From Streptomyces sp. NRRL S-37 (GTDB taxonomy: Bacteria > Actinomycetota > Actinomycetes > Streptomycetales > Streptomycetaceae), in NCBI RefSeq assembly GCF_000721605.1, contig NZ_JOIZ01000005.1:682001-746000 (forward strand): a stretch of DNA of 64,000 nt, written 5' to 3'. This document shows positions 1-7,581 of the stretch, in pieces. Under the pieces are notes generated by a model. The model made no database searches. It had not been told where the DNA came from and saw only the letters and a list, made by a program, of their open reading frames with translations. Made by a program: the position numbers and the translations under genes. Every line of letters begins with the position of its first letter. The first letter of the stretch is position 1.

Positions 1-599
1 CCCTCCCCTCCTGTCAGTCCGAGCTTGTCGAAGATCGCGTTGGTGTGTTTCTCCACCGCGCTCTGCGAGATGTGCAGCCGCCGCGCGATGGCGGCGTTGG
101 TGTGCCCCTGTGCCATCTCGGCCAGCACCGCCCGCTCCCGTGCGGTGAGGCGGGCGAGCGGATCGGTGTGGGTCGTGCGGCCGAGCAGCTGCCGTACGAC
201 CTCCGGGTCGAAGGCGGCGCGTCCCTGCGCCACCCGCTCCAGGGCGTCCAGGAACTCGTCGACCTGGACGACACGGTCCTTGAGCAGATAACCGACTCCT
301 TCCGACTCGCCGGTCAGCAGCTCGGTCGCGTACCGCTTCTCCACGTACTGCGAGAGCACCAGCACCCCCACGGACGGCCAGCGCCGGCGGATCTCCAGGG
401 CCGCGCGCAGTCCTTCGTCGGTGTGCGTGGGCGGCATCCGCACATCGGCGACCACCACGTCCGGCGGGTCCTCGGCGACCGCCCGCAGCAGCAGTTCCGC
501 GTTGCCGACCGCGGCCAGCACCTGATGTCCCTCCTCCGCCAGCAGCCGCACCAGGCCCTCTCTGAGCAGGGTGGAGTCCTCGGCCAGGATCAGGCGCAC
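1..599 (-). CDS. NarL/LuxR-type response regulator (3' end beyond window)
   Basis: This is the DNA-binding half of a two-component system. The receiver domain fills about residues 1-120, with a phosphoacceptor Asp near residue 52 in VVVADVRMPP and the conserved Lys near 107 in YLLKD. A LuxR-type helix-turn-helix begins near residue 150 (LTAREAVLAEMAQG, then AIARRLHISQSAVEKHTNAI). The frame is still open at base 1, so only the last few residues are missing. The GTG start at 599 overlaps the end of the upstream kinase gene by about 10 bases, so the two are translationally coupled. It probably binds the three palindromes upstream of the kinase gene, which is inference. The inducing signal cannot be read from the sequence. 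Confidence 0.9.
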   Translation of the reverse strand, partial: MRLILAEDSTLLREGLVRLLAEEGHQVLAAVGNAELLLRAVAEDPPDVVVADVRMPPTHTDEGLRAALEIRRRWPSVGVLVLSQYVEKRYATELLTGESEGVGYLLKDRVVQVDEFLDALERVAQGRAAFDPEVVRQLLGRTTHTDPLARLTARERAVLAEMAQGHTNAAIARRLHISQSAVEKHTNAIFDKLGLTGGE

Positions 600-1732
600 G
601 GCAGCTCCGCGGTCACCAGGGTCGGTCCGCCCGGCGGACTGCGCACCTCCAGGCGGCCGTCGAGCGCGGCGACCCGCCGGGCGAGGCCGAACAGTCCGCT
701 GCCCGTCGCGTTCGCGCCGCCCTTGCCGTCGTCCTCGACACTCACGTACAACGCTCCTTCCTTCGATCCGACCTCGACCACTATCCGGGTCGGTGCCGCG
801 TGCTTCACCGCGTTGGTGACGGCCTCGCAGACGACGAAGTAGACGACCGTCCCCACCGCCCGCCCGGGCTCCCCGGTGAGCCCGTACTCCACCCGTACCG
901 GGACGGAAGCCCGCTCGGCGACCGTCTCCAGCGCCGCCCGCAGCCCTGCCTCGTCCAGTGTGGTGGGGTAGATCCGCCATGCCACCTCGCGCAGGTCGTC
1001 CAGGGCGTTCCGGCTCTCCTCGTGGGCCTGGCGCAGCAGCCGGTCCGTGCGGGCCGGGTCCTCGCTGCGCAGGGCGCGGCCGAGCAGCATGCCGAGCGCG
1101 ACCAGACGCTGCTGCACTCCGTCGTGCAGGTCCCGCTCGATGCGCCGCCGCTCGTCGTTCACCGCGTCGACCACGGCCGCGCGGCTCGCGGACAGTTCGG
1201 CGATGCGCCGCTCCAGCGCGTCCTGGTGGCGGGGGCCCAGCAGGCGGCGGGCCAGCTTCCCCTCCAGTTCGGCCACGCCGACTATCCCCTGGACGGCGAG
1301 GAAGAGCAGGAAGAGCCCTCCGAGGGAGGTGAGGGTGACCGCTCCTGGGGTGCGTATCTCGTCGACCAGCAGCCAGAGGTACAGCCACGATGTGCCGTAG
1401 CCGAGGCCGATCGCCACCGAGAGCATCACCACCGCGCCCAGGACGCCCAGGGTCCAGCGGCAGGCCAGGTATGCCAGGGCCTGAGTGTCCTCGTACGCGG
1501 GTGAGGTGTGTGCTCCCAGCCAGGTCCGCAGCCGGGTGCGGTTCAGCTCCGTCAGTCCTCGCGCGCCCGCGAGGACCGGGCGGAGCACGGCGCGACGGCC
1601 GCGCGGCCAGGCCACGACGAGCAGGAGGGGCAGGCCGGCCAGGACGGTGTAGAGCAGCTCGACGACGGCCGCGGCGGCGCCCCAGATCAGCCCCACCGCG
1701 CACCGCGTCACGCGTCGCACCATGTCTCGCAT
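590..1732 (-). CDS. Two-component sensor histidine kinase, NarL-partner (HisKA_3) type
   Basis: This is a membrane sensor kinase of 380 aa that would autophosphorylate and pass phosphate to the regulator encoded next to it. The N-terminal half has about four hydrophobic stretches within residues 1-150 (for example AVVELLYTVLAGLPLLLVV). The phosphoacceptor box ERDLHDGVQQRLVALG is followed by an HATPase domain with VCEAVTNAVKHA (N box), DDGKGG and GSGLFGLARR. An ATG at 1759 is in frame, but I chose 1732. A TAGCCT hexamer at 1745-1740 lies exactly 7 nt upstream of it, the same geometry as on the dedA side. The transcript is then leaderless and all three palindromes stay outside the gene. Confidence 0.9.
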   Translation of the reverse strand: MRDMVRRVTRCAVGLIWGAAAAVVELLYTVLAGLPLLLVVAWPRGRRAVLRPVLAGARGLTELNRTRLRTWLGAHTSPAYEDTQALAYLACRWTLGVLGAVVMLSVAIGLGYGTSWLYLWLLVDEIRTPGAVTLTSLGGLFLLFLAVQGIVGVAELEGKLARRLLGPRHQDALERRIAELSASRAAVVDAVNDERRRIERDLHDGVQQRLVALGMLLGRALRSEDPARTDRLLRQAHEESRNALDDLREVAWRIYPTTLDEAGLRAALETVAERASVPVRVEYGLTGEPGRAVGTVVYFVVCEAVTNAVKHAAPTRIVVEVGSKEGALYVSVEDDGKGGANATGSGLFGLARRVAALDGRLEVRSPPGGPTLVTAELPCA

Positions 1733-1739
1733 GATCGCG

Positions 1740-1856
1740 AGGCTAGTCGGACGCGGCACGAGGGCACACTGCGGAAAACCGCAATCGCCGCTGCGGAGTA
1801 CCGCAGGGCATCGTGCGGTTTTCCTCAGCGTTCCTTCAGCTCCGGCTCTCTAGCGT
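1740..1856. promoter_or_regulatory. Bidirectional promoter with three 22-bp-phased palindromes
   Basis: Three copies of TGCGG-N4-CCGCA lie between the divergent kinase and dedA genes. They are 1770-1783 (spacer AAAA, perfect), 1791-1806 (CTGCGG-AGTA-CCGCAG, perfect) and 1814-1827 (spacer TTTT, one mismatch). Their centres at 1776.5, 1798.5 and 1820.5 are exactly 22 bp apart, about two helical turns. Outward-facing -10 hexamers, TAGCCT (1745-1740, minus) and TAGCGT (1851-1856, plus), each end 7 nt before an ATG. Each lies about 31 bp from the nearest palindrome centre. I see no good -35 on either side, which fits activation by a bound regulator. The binding protein is inferred to be the adjacent response regulator. 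Confidence 0.75.
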
Positions 1857-1863
1857 GGCAGGC

Positions 1864-2652
1864 ATGACAGCCATCGCAGCGCACACGATCACAGCGGCCG
1901 CGGACGGGAGTGCCGGACCGCAGTGGGTCAACGACCTCATGGACGCCCTGGGCGCCCCCGGGGCCGGCCTCGCCATCGCGCTGGAGAACCTCTTCCCTCC
2001 CATCCCCAGCGAGGTGATCCTGCCGCTGGCGGGCTTCGCCGCGAGCAGTGGGCGGATGGGTCTGCTCGCCGTGCTGCTGTGGACGACCGCCGGCTCGGTG
2101 ATCGGCGCGCTCGCGCTGTACGGGGTGGGCGCGCTGCTCGGCCGGGACCGGACGGTGGCGATAGCGGAGCGGCTGCCGTTGGTGAAGGTCGCGGACATCG
2201 AGAGGACGGAGGCCTGGTTCCTGCGGCACGGGTCGAAGGCGGTGTTCCTCGGCCGGATGATTCCGCTCTTCCGCAGTTTCATATCGGTGCCGGCCGGCGT
2301 GGAGCGCATGCGGCTGCCGCTGTTCCTCGGTCTGACCACGCTGGGCAGCGCGATCTGGAACACCGCGTTCGTGCTCGCGGGGTATGCGCTGGGGGACAAC
2401 TGGGAGCAGGTGTCGACCATCGTGTCGGCGTACTCGAAGGTGGTCCTCGGCGTGGCCGCGCTGGCCCTGGTGGCGTTCGTGGTCCTGCGGCTGCTGCGTT
2501 CGGGTGACGGCCGCCGGCGGCGGGACGGGCGAGCGGGCGCGGATCACATACGCCCGTCGCACCCGGCCGCCGGTGCCGAGCGCGCCGACGGGGGCACACC
2601 CGCCCACGGGTCCGACTCCGCCGACACGATGAGTCTGCGGCACCACCGCTGA
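1864..2652 (+). CDS. DedA/SNARE-associated family membrane protein
   Basis: DedA proteins are polytopic inner-membrane proteins of the DedA/VTT superfamily, several of which move undecaprenyl phosphate or phospholipids between leaflets. The protein has 262 aa. Family signatures are ENLFPPIPSEVILPLAGF near residues 40-60 and FLGRMIPLFRSFISVPAG near 135-155, with several membrane spans between and after. The last 50 residues are a charged, low-complexity tail. The ATG at 1864 was chosen because TAGCGT at 1851-1856 leaves a 7-nt gap, a leaderless arrangement. The frame runs open further upstream, but through the palindromes. Sharing a control region with a two-component system suggests an envelope-stress role, which is inference. 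Confidence 0.88.
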   Translation: MTAIAAHTITAAADGSAGPQWVNDLMDALGAPGAGLAIALENLFPPIPSEVILPLAGFAASSGRMGLLAVLLWTTAGSVIGALALYGVGALLGRDRTVAIAERLPLVKVADIERTEAWFLRHGSKAVFLGRMIPLFRSFISVPAGVERMRLPLFLGLTTLGSAIWNTAFVLAGYALGDNWEQVSTIVSAYSKVVLGVAALALVAFVVLRLLRSGDGRRRRDGRAGADHIRPSHPAAGAERADGGTPAHGSDSADTMSLRHHR

Positions 2653-2669
2653 CGCCCCGGCCGCACGGA

Positions 2670-2692
2670 CGTACGGCCTCTCGGCCGGTACG
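2670..2692. terminator. Weak bidirectional hairpin between convergent genes
   Basis: A GTAC-GGCC stem pairs with GGCC-G-GTAC around a TCTC loop, with one bulged base. It sits in the 43-bp gap between the convergent dedA and HAD genes. There is no T-tract, as is usual in this genus. Confidence 0.4.
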
Positions 2693-2695
2693 GTC

Positions 2696-3508
2696 TCACC
2701 TGGGTGAGCGCACCGTCTGCAGGAATTCGCGCAGGATGCGCTCGCCGGCCAGGACGCCCCGCTCGGGGAGGGCCCTGAGCGCGGGGGCGGTCCAGTCGGC
2801 GTCGGCGAGTTCGCCGTGGCCGGGGCGCCAGCCCCGGTCGGCGGCGAGGAGCAGGTCGGCGTCCAGGAGGGAGTCGCCGGCGGCGAGGGTGAGATCGGCG
2901 CCGGTGCGGCGGGCGACCTCGCGCATGGCCGCGCTCTTGGTGAGGGGCTTGGGAACGGCGTAGATCTTGCGGCCCTGGAGGGACACGGTCCAGCCGCGGT
3001 TCTCCGCCCACTCCCCGAGTTCCTTCACCCACTCCTCGCGCAGCAGTTCCCGCTCGACGACGAGGTAGGCGAAGAGGTCCTCGGCGACCCGGTGCTTGCG
3101 CACCCAGACCGGGTCGGCGGTCCGCAGCAGGTGTTCCTGCACCTCGGACAGCGGGGCGCACTCGTCGGCCAGCCGGGCGAGCACCCGGGCGTGCCAGTCC
3201 TGGTCGGACACGCCGTCGACGAGGAGGTGTCCGCCGTTGGCGCAGATCGCGTAGGTCGGCGGCGGGCCGGGGAGGTTGATGCGCTGGTACTGCTTGCGGG
3301 TGCGGGTCGTCGTGGGGACGAACACGGCCTCGTCGCCGAGGTCGGTGAGGAGCCGGGCCGCCGTCTCCGTCATGTAGGACAGGGGCTTGCTCTCGTGGAC
3401 CTCCACGCACAGCAGCCGGGGTGCCCGTGCGTCCGGCATGGTCAGGGCGAGGGCGGCGGCGGAGTAGATGAGTGTGCGGTCGAGGTCGCTGGCGACGATG
3501 ACGGGCAT
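2696..3508 (-). CDS. HAD-superfamily phosphatase of the Ter biosynthetic operon
   Basis: This is a haloacid-dehalogenase-fold hydrolase of 270 aa, probably a small-molecule phosphatase with a cap domain. The nucleophile motif DLDRT is at residues 8-12, where the first Asp is the predicted nucleophile. A C-terminal motif III/IV region reads LAAGDSLLDADLLLAAD. Its ATG shares one base with the TGA of the upstream fusion gene (TGATG at 3506-3510), so it is the third gene of a coupled operon. HAD genes accompany phosphoribosyltransferase and HpcH-like genes in described Ter gene neighbourhoods. The natural substrate is not known and cannot be inferred here beyond a phosphorylated intermediate. Confidence 0.85.
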   Translation of the reverse strand: MPVIVASDLDRTLIYSAAALALTMPDARAPRLLCVEVHESKPLSYMTETAARLLTDLGDEAVFVPTTTRTRKQYQRINLPGPPPTYAICANGGHLLVDGVSDQDWHARVLARLADECAPLSEVQEHLLRTADPVWVRKHRVAEDLFAYLVVERELLREEWVKELGEWAENRGWTVSLQGRKIYAVPKPLTKSAAMREVARRTGADLTLAAGDSLLDADLLLAADRGWRPGHGELADADWTAPALRALPERGVLAGERILREFLQTVRSPR

Positions 3509-6237
3509 CAGCGGGTCACCGCCTTGCCGTCGGCGCCGGTGGCGCCACGGGTGTAGCGGGGGTGGATCAGTCCGACGCAGGTGTAGGGGAGTCCGTCGAC
3601 CTCTTCGACGGGGACGCCCCGCTGCTGGGCGAGGAGGCGTACGTGGGCGAGGTCGCTGCCGGCTCCGGTCCGGGCGAGCACCTTCCAGGGCACCCGGCGC
3701 AGCAGCACCCGGGTGGTCTCGCCGACGCCGGGCTTGACGAGGTTCATGTCGTGGATGCCGTACTCCTCGCTGATGCGTTCGACCGCCGCCCAGCCCTCCC
3801 AGGTGGGGGTGCGGTCGGTGGAGAGGAGTTCCTTGGCCTGGGCGCGGGCGGCGTCGGTGACCTCCGGGAAGCGGGCGGAGACGGCGTCCAGGAAGGCCAC
3901 CGAGAGGTCCGCGCCGGCGAGTTCGCGGTAGAACTTGGCGCCGTGGAAGTCGTGCGGGCCGACCAGGTCGGCGCGGAGCACGGTGCGTGAGATCAGGCCG
4001 GACACCGTGGAGTTGAGGCAGGCGGAGGGGATCAGATAGTCCTCGCGGGTGCCGTAGGTGCGGACGCAGGAGCCGGGGTCGGCCAGGACCGCGATCTCCG
4101 GGTCGAAGCCGGTGATGCCCTCGGTCTTCTCGAACTCCTCGATGGCCTGGGCGAGTTCGCGGGTGATGGCGCCCTTGCCGGTCCAGCCGTCCACGAAGAC
4201 CACGTCCCGGGGGTCGTGGTGGGCGGCCAGCCAGCGCAGCGCGTTGGCGTCGATGCCCCGGCCGCGGACGATCGAGACGGCGTAGTGAGGGAGGTCGAGA
4301 CGGTGGTGGTACCGCGCCCAGCGGCGCATCAGGATGCCCACGGGGGTGCCCGCGCGGGCCAGGGAGACGAGCACCGGCCGGGGAGACCGCTCGGCGAGCA
4401 CGGTCTCGGTGACCACGCCCACCGCGTGGGCCAGGCGTGCCGCCGACTCGTTCAGGGCCGCGTGGAACAGTTCCTGGTACTGCTCGCTCGGCTGGTACTC
4501 CACCGGCAGCGACTCCGCGTAGTGGGCGCCGCCGCTCTGGATGGCCTCCTCGCGCTCCTCGGTCGGCGCCTCCAGCGTCACGTCCGAGAGGTCCTGGAGC
4601 AGCCAGCCGACCTCCTCGGGCGCGTACGAGGAGAAGGCGGGGCCTCTGAGGGGCTCGGGCAGCATGGTGGCGGGCCTTTCGGGGGCGTCCGGTCGGGCGT
4701 CCTTGGGGGCGTCCTGGGGGGCGGGTACGTAGGAGGGTACGACCGCGAGGAGGACCTGCGGGGTGTGCGCGGCGAGCCGGGCGAGCAGGCCGTCGGGCGC
4801 GTGCAGTGCGGGGGTGTCGGCGGCCGAGTCGACGACGGCGACGACGGCGTCGAAGCCGCCGCCGGCGACGTTGTAGGCGTAGCGCTCGCCGGGACCGTCG
4901 GCGGGGTCGTCGTGGGCGGGGAAGACCAGGCGGGTGCGTATCGCGTAGCCGGGGTCGTCGACGGCGAGGACGGGCGAGCGGGTGGTGGTGGAGAAGCGTA
5001 CGTCGGCGCGGACGGTCCGCTCCAGCTCGCCCGCCAGGCGCAGCGGGGTGTACATCAGTTCCTCGAAGCCGAGGACGAGGACGCGGCGCGTGTCCTCGGG
5101 GAGTGCCTCCGCGAGGCGGGCGGCCATGCCGGGGAGTGCGTGTTCGAGGCGGGCCCGGTGTGCGGGGGTGAAGCCGTGGCGGCCGCCGTCGGGGAGGCCG
5201 TCCGGCCAGCGCAGGTCCACTCGTGTGGCGCGGCCGGGCCCGTCGGCCGGGTGCGGGCCGGAGGCGGCCGGTTGCGTCCCCGCGGCGGTGGCCGCGGATC
5301 CGACCACGTCCCGCGTCCCCGGAGGGTGAGCCCGGGCACCGGCTTCCGGGCTCGGGGTACGGGCGTCTCCCTCAGGGGGCGCGGGGAACCGCGCGACCGG
5401 CCCCGACGCAGCCGCGGACGACCGATCACCCCTCGTGGCGCCCTCGTACCGCGCCACCAGCTCCTGCCCCTTCTCCAGGACGCCGTCGGGCAACCGCACC
5501 GTGCCCGACGCGGTCGTCACCAGGTCGATGCGTGCCCCGATCCCGCGGGCGAACTCGTCCAGGCGGCCGGTGTCGGCGGGCGACCGCATGTCGACGAGGG
5601 CGACCACGACATACCGCCCCCGCGGATACCGTGCGTGAAGATCCCGGACGGTGTTCAGCACCGTGTTCCCCGTGGAGAACTCGTCGTCGACCAGGACCAG
5701 CGGGCCGTCCCCGGCCAGCAGGGACGGGTCCTCCGGGAGCAGCAGGTGGGACGTGGCGTGGGAGTGGGACTCCTCGAAGCCGCCGGCCGTGGCGGTCCCC
5801 GTGACCGGGCGGCGGGTGGAGTGCAGGTAGGGGGCGACGCCCAGGCCGTCGGCGACGGAGTGGCCGAGGCCGGTCGCGGTCTCCGCGTACCCCAGGACGA
5901 CCGCGTCCTCGGCCGAGTCGCCCAGCAGTTCCCGGACCCGGCGGCCGAGCGCGACGCCGTGGCCGTACACGACGGACGGGGACTGGGGGACGTGCTTGCC
6001 GAGGACGTTGGAGACCAGCAGGTGGGCCCGCTTGGGGTTGCGGCGCAGTGCCAGCCCCAGCAGGCCGGGCAGACTCTCGTCCCCGGCCAGTTCGACGCCG
6101 AGCCGTTCCGTGACCCAGCTGCCGGACCATATGTCCTCGCCGGTCCGGGTTCCGTGACGCACCGGCCGGCGCATCCCCTCGTTCACGGTCTTCTCCGTCC
6201 CGGTCTTCCCCGTCCCGGTCTTCTCCGTCCCGGTCAT
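3508..6237 (-). CDS. Fused PRTase_2-TRSP-StiP(PRTase_1)-PELOTA protein of the Ter module
   Basis: This is a 909-aa multidomain protein. Residues 40-265 are a phosphoribosyltransferase with a PRPP-binding motif VLVDDEFSTGNT (181-192) and VVLGYAETATGLGHS (113-127). Residues 267-338 are a low-complexity linker. Residues 339-510 match the TRSP domain that follows such enzymes. Residues about 545-815 match StiP, formerly PRTase_1, with VFVDGWTGKGAI and PSACLNSTVSGL. The last 85 residues resemble the PELOTA-like RNA-binding domain. The two halves are usually encoded by separate adjacent genes, so the fusion is unusual. The ATG at 6237 overlaps the upstream TGA as ATGA. The predicted role, from published comparative genomics, is synthesis of a nucleoside-like metabolite. 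The exact reaction is unknown. Confidence 0.88.
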   Translation of the reverse strand: MTGTEKTGTGKTGTEKTVNEGMRRPVRHGTRTGEDIWSGSWVTERLGVELAGDESLPGLLGLALRRNPKRAHLLVSNVLGKHVPQSPSVVYGHGVALGRRVRELLGDSAEDAVVLGYAETATGLGHSVADGLGVAPYLHSTRRPVTGTATAGGFEESHSHATSHLLLPEDPSLLAGDGPLVLVDDEFSTGNTVLNTVRDLHARYPRGRYVVVALVDMRSPADTGRLDEFARGIGARIDLVTTASGTVRLPDGVLEKGQELVARYEGATRGDRSSAAASGPVARFPAPPEGDARTPSPEAGARAHPPGTRDVVGSAATAAGTQPAASGPHPADGPGRATRVDLRWPDGLPDGGRHGFTPAHRARLEHALPGMAARLAEALPEDTRRVLVLGFEELMYTPLRLAGELERTVRADVRFSTTTRSPVLAVDDPGYAIRTRLVFPAHDDPADGPGERYAYNVAGGGFDAVVAVVDSAADTPALHAPDGLLARLAAHTPQVLLAVVPSYVPAPQDAPKDARPDAPERPATMLPEPLRGPAFSSYAPEEVGWLLQDLSDVTLEAPTEEREEAIQSGGAHYAESLPVEYQPSEQYQELFHAALNESAARLAHAVGVVTETVLAERSPRPVLVSLARAGTPVGILMRRWARYHHRLDLPHYAVSIVRGRGIDANALRWLAAHHDPRDVVFVDGWTGKGAITRELAQAIEEFEKTEGITGFDPEIAVLADPGSCVRTYGTREDYLIPSACLNSTVSGLISRTVLRADLVGPHDFHGAKFYRELAGADLSVAFLDAVSARFPEVTDAARAQAKELLSTDRTPTWEGWAAVERISEEYGIHDMNLVKPGVGETTRVLLRRVPWKVLARTGAGSDLAHVRLLAQQRGVPVEEVDGLPYTCVGLIHPRYTRGATGADGKAVTR
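5371..5420. repeat. Dispersed intergenic-type repeat inside the PRTase linker
   Basis: The core GGGGCGCGGGGAA-YY-GCGCGAC followed by GCCCC-N2-CG matches, in reverse complement, the intergenic element at about 31541-31575, which reads GTCGCGCAGTTCCCCGCGCC. Here it is translated as residues 273-289 of the fusion protein (SSAAASGPVARFPAPPE), exactly between the PRTase core and the TRSP domain. I know this core as common in Streptomyces intergenic DNA, from memory. Confidence 0.6.
6188..6232. repeat. Three 15-bp tandem repeats at a gene start
   Basis: Units at 6188-6202, 6203-6217 and 6218-6232 are identical except for one base in the middle unit. They encode a threefold TGTEK/TGTGK-like pentapeptide at the N-terminus of the Ter fusion protein, before conserved sequence begins near residue 36. 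Slippage here would change the tail length by five residues without a frameshift. Confidence 0.75.
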
Positions 6238-7400
6238 TCGGCCAGGCCCGCCGCGAGCAGTTCCACGAAGCCGATGTCCTCGTTGGTGACGCCGAAGACC
6301 TCGGCACGCAGCAGGGTCCGCTCGGCCCAGGCGCGGTGGGGTTTCACCTCGTTCATCTTGTTGGTGTAGGCCGACCTGAGTACACCCCCGCCGCCGCGTT
6401 CCGGCCGGAGGATGTCCTGGGCGTCGCTGAACTCCTCGTGACTGACGACGGACAGCGCGTGCACGGGGAGGACGTGGGAGGGGTGGATGCAGGTCTTGCC
6501 CAGCAGGCCGTTGGCCCGGTCGAGGGAGATCTCGCGCAGCAGGCCGTCCATGGCGTGTTCGATCAGCTTCTCGCGCAGTGCCACGGCCTGCACCTCGTGG
6601 AAGGGGCTCTGCCGCAGGAGCGGCTTGAACATGCGTTCCTGGACCCGGAAGTACTCCCAGACAGGTCCGGTCACGGTGAATCCGGTGCCGTCGGCCCGGG
6701 CCAGCATGTTCACCACGTCGGAGATCACGGAGGCGACGACCTGGATGTCGTACGCCGTCATGTCGGGGCCTCTGCGCAGCCCGTAGGAGGAACAGAAATC
6801 GGTCACGCCGAGGCGCAGTGCGAGGACGCGGTCGCGGTACTTGTCGACGGCGCGGAAGATGCCTTCGAGGGTCTCGACGCGGGATTCGCGGTAGAGCAGC
6901 TCGGGCGACTCCAGCACGGGCATGGCGAAGAGCCGGTGGCCGCTTTCGGCCTCGGCGGTGGCCAGCGCCTCCAGGAACGGCAGACCGCGTTCCGCGGTGA
7001 ACTTCGGCAGGACGAATCCGGACAGCAGCGCGACGGCGGGGCCGAGGCGGCGGACGAGGTCGGGGATCTGCTGGGGGGTGCGGACCCGGATGAACAGCAG
7101 CGGCAGATCCGCCCCGGGCCGCCCGGCCAGGTCGACGAACTGCCGTACGAGGTTCTCCTCACCGGCCGGCACGTCGGCGTCGCTGATGGAGTCCTCCAGG
7201 CACAGCACCATGGAGACCACACCGTTTCCGCCCTGCTTGACGATGTCGTCGGCGAGCCGGGGCCGGGTCGCGGGGCTGTAGAGCGTGGCGCCGAGGGCCG
7301 CGGAGAGCAGCCGGGCCGGGGAATCCGGCGTGAACTCGCCGGGCTCCCGGTAGAAGAGACGTTTCCGCACCGCAGGGGCAAGATGCCCGAAATGACGCAT
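6234..7400 (-). CDS. HpcH/HpaI aldolase-citrate lyase family protein of the Ter module
   Basis: This is a 388-aa TIM-barrel lyase of the CitE/HpcH class, which makes or breaks carbon-carbon bonds using a divalent metal. Recognisable parts are SMVLCLEDSISDADVP near residue 65, LLFIRVRTPQQIPDL, MPVLESPELLY and ALRLGVTDFCSSYGLRRG with a metal-ligand Asp. GKTCIHPSHVLPVHAL near the C-terminus is typical of the family. The ATG at 7400 follows GGGGGAG at good spacing. Longer upstream frames contain no conserved sequence. It is the first gene of the operon with the PRTase fusion and the HAD gene. Published Ter neighbourhoods contain such a gene in the proposed metabolite pathway. Confidence 0.87.
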   Translation of the reverse strand: MRHFGHLAPAVRKRLFYREPGEFTPDSPARLLSAALGATLYSPATRPRLADDIVKQGGNGVVSMVLCLEDSISDADVPAGEENLVRQFVDLAGRPGADLPLLFIRVRTPQQIPDLVRRLGPAVALLSGFVLPKFTAERGLPFLEALATAEAESGHRLFAMPVLESPELLYRESRVETLEGIFRAVDKYRDRVLALRLGVTDFCSSYGLRRGPDMTAYDIQVVASVISDVVNMLARADGTGFTVTGPVWEYFRVQERMFKPLLRQSPFHEVQAVALREKLIEHAMDGLLREISLDRANGLLGKTCIHPSHVLPVHALSVVSHEEFSDAQDILRPERGGGGVLRSAYTNKMNEVKPHRAWAERTLLRAEVFGVTNEDIGFVELLAAGLAE

Positions 7401-7581
7401 TGAACTCCCCCGTGGCCTCTCTGAATCCGTGGAATCTCTGGAATGTCGGTAGGTGGCCGGTAATAGTACGTAGGGATCCATGTCGGCGGTTCCCTCGGGG
7501 CGTGAACTCGAGGTAACCCCGCCGTGTCGACTCCAACCCCCCGCGTTGTCGTGACCAGGACGGAGAAGGCAGGATGACCGC

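Noticed and set aside
1732..1759. The longer kinase start at 1759
   Set aside because: It would place the start inside the symmetric promoter. The TAGCCT-N7-ATG geometry favours 1732.
3508..6237. The possibility that the fusion gene is two genes joined by sequence error
   Set aside because: The frame is continuous with normal codon usage through the linker, and the junction is explained by an in-frame repeat. Without reads this cannot be fully excluded.
4216..6369. A 717-codon open frame on the plus strand across the Ter fusion gene
   Set aside because: It has low-complexity Gly/Arg/Val composition with no domains, and lies opposite a gene with clear domains and coupled start and stop.
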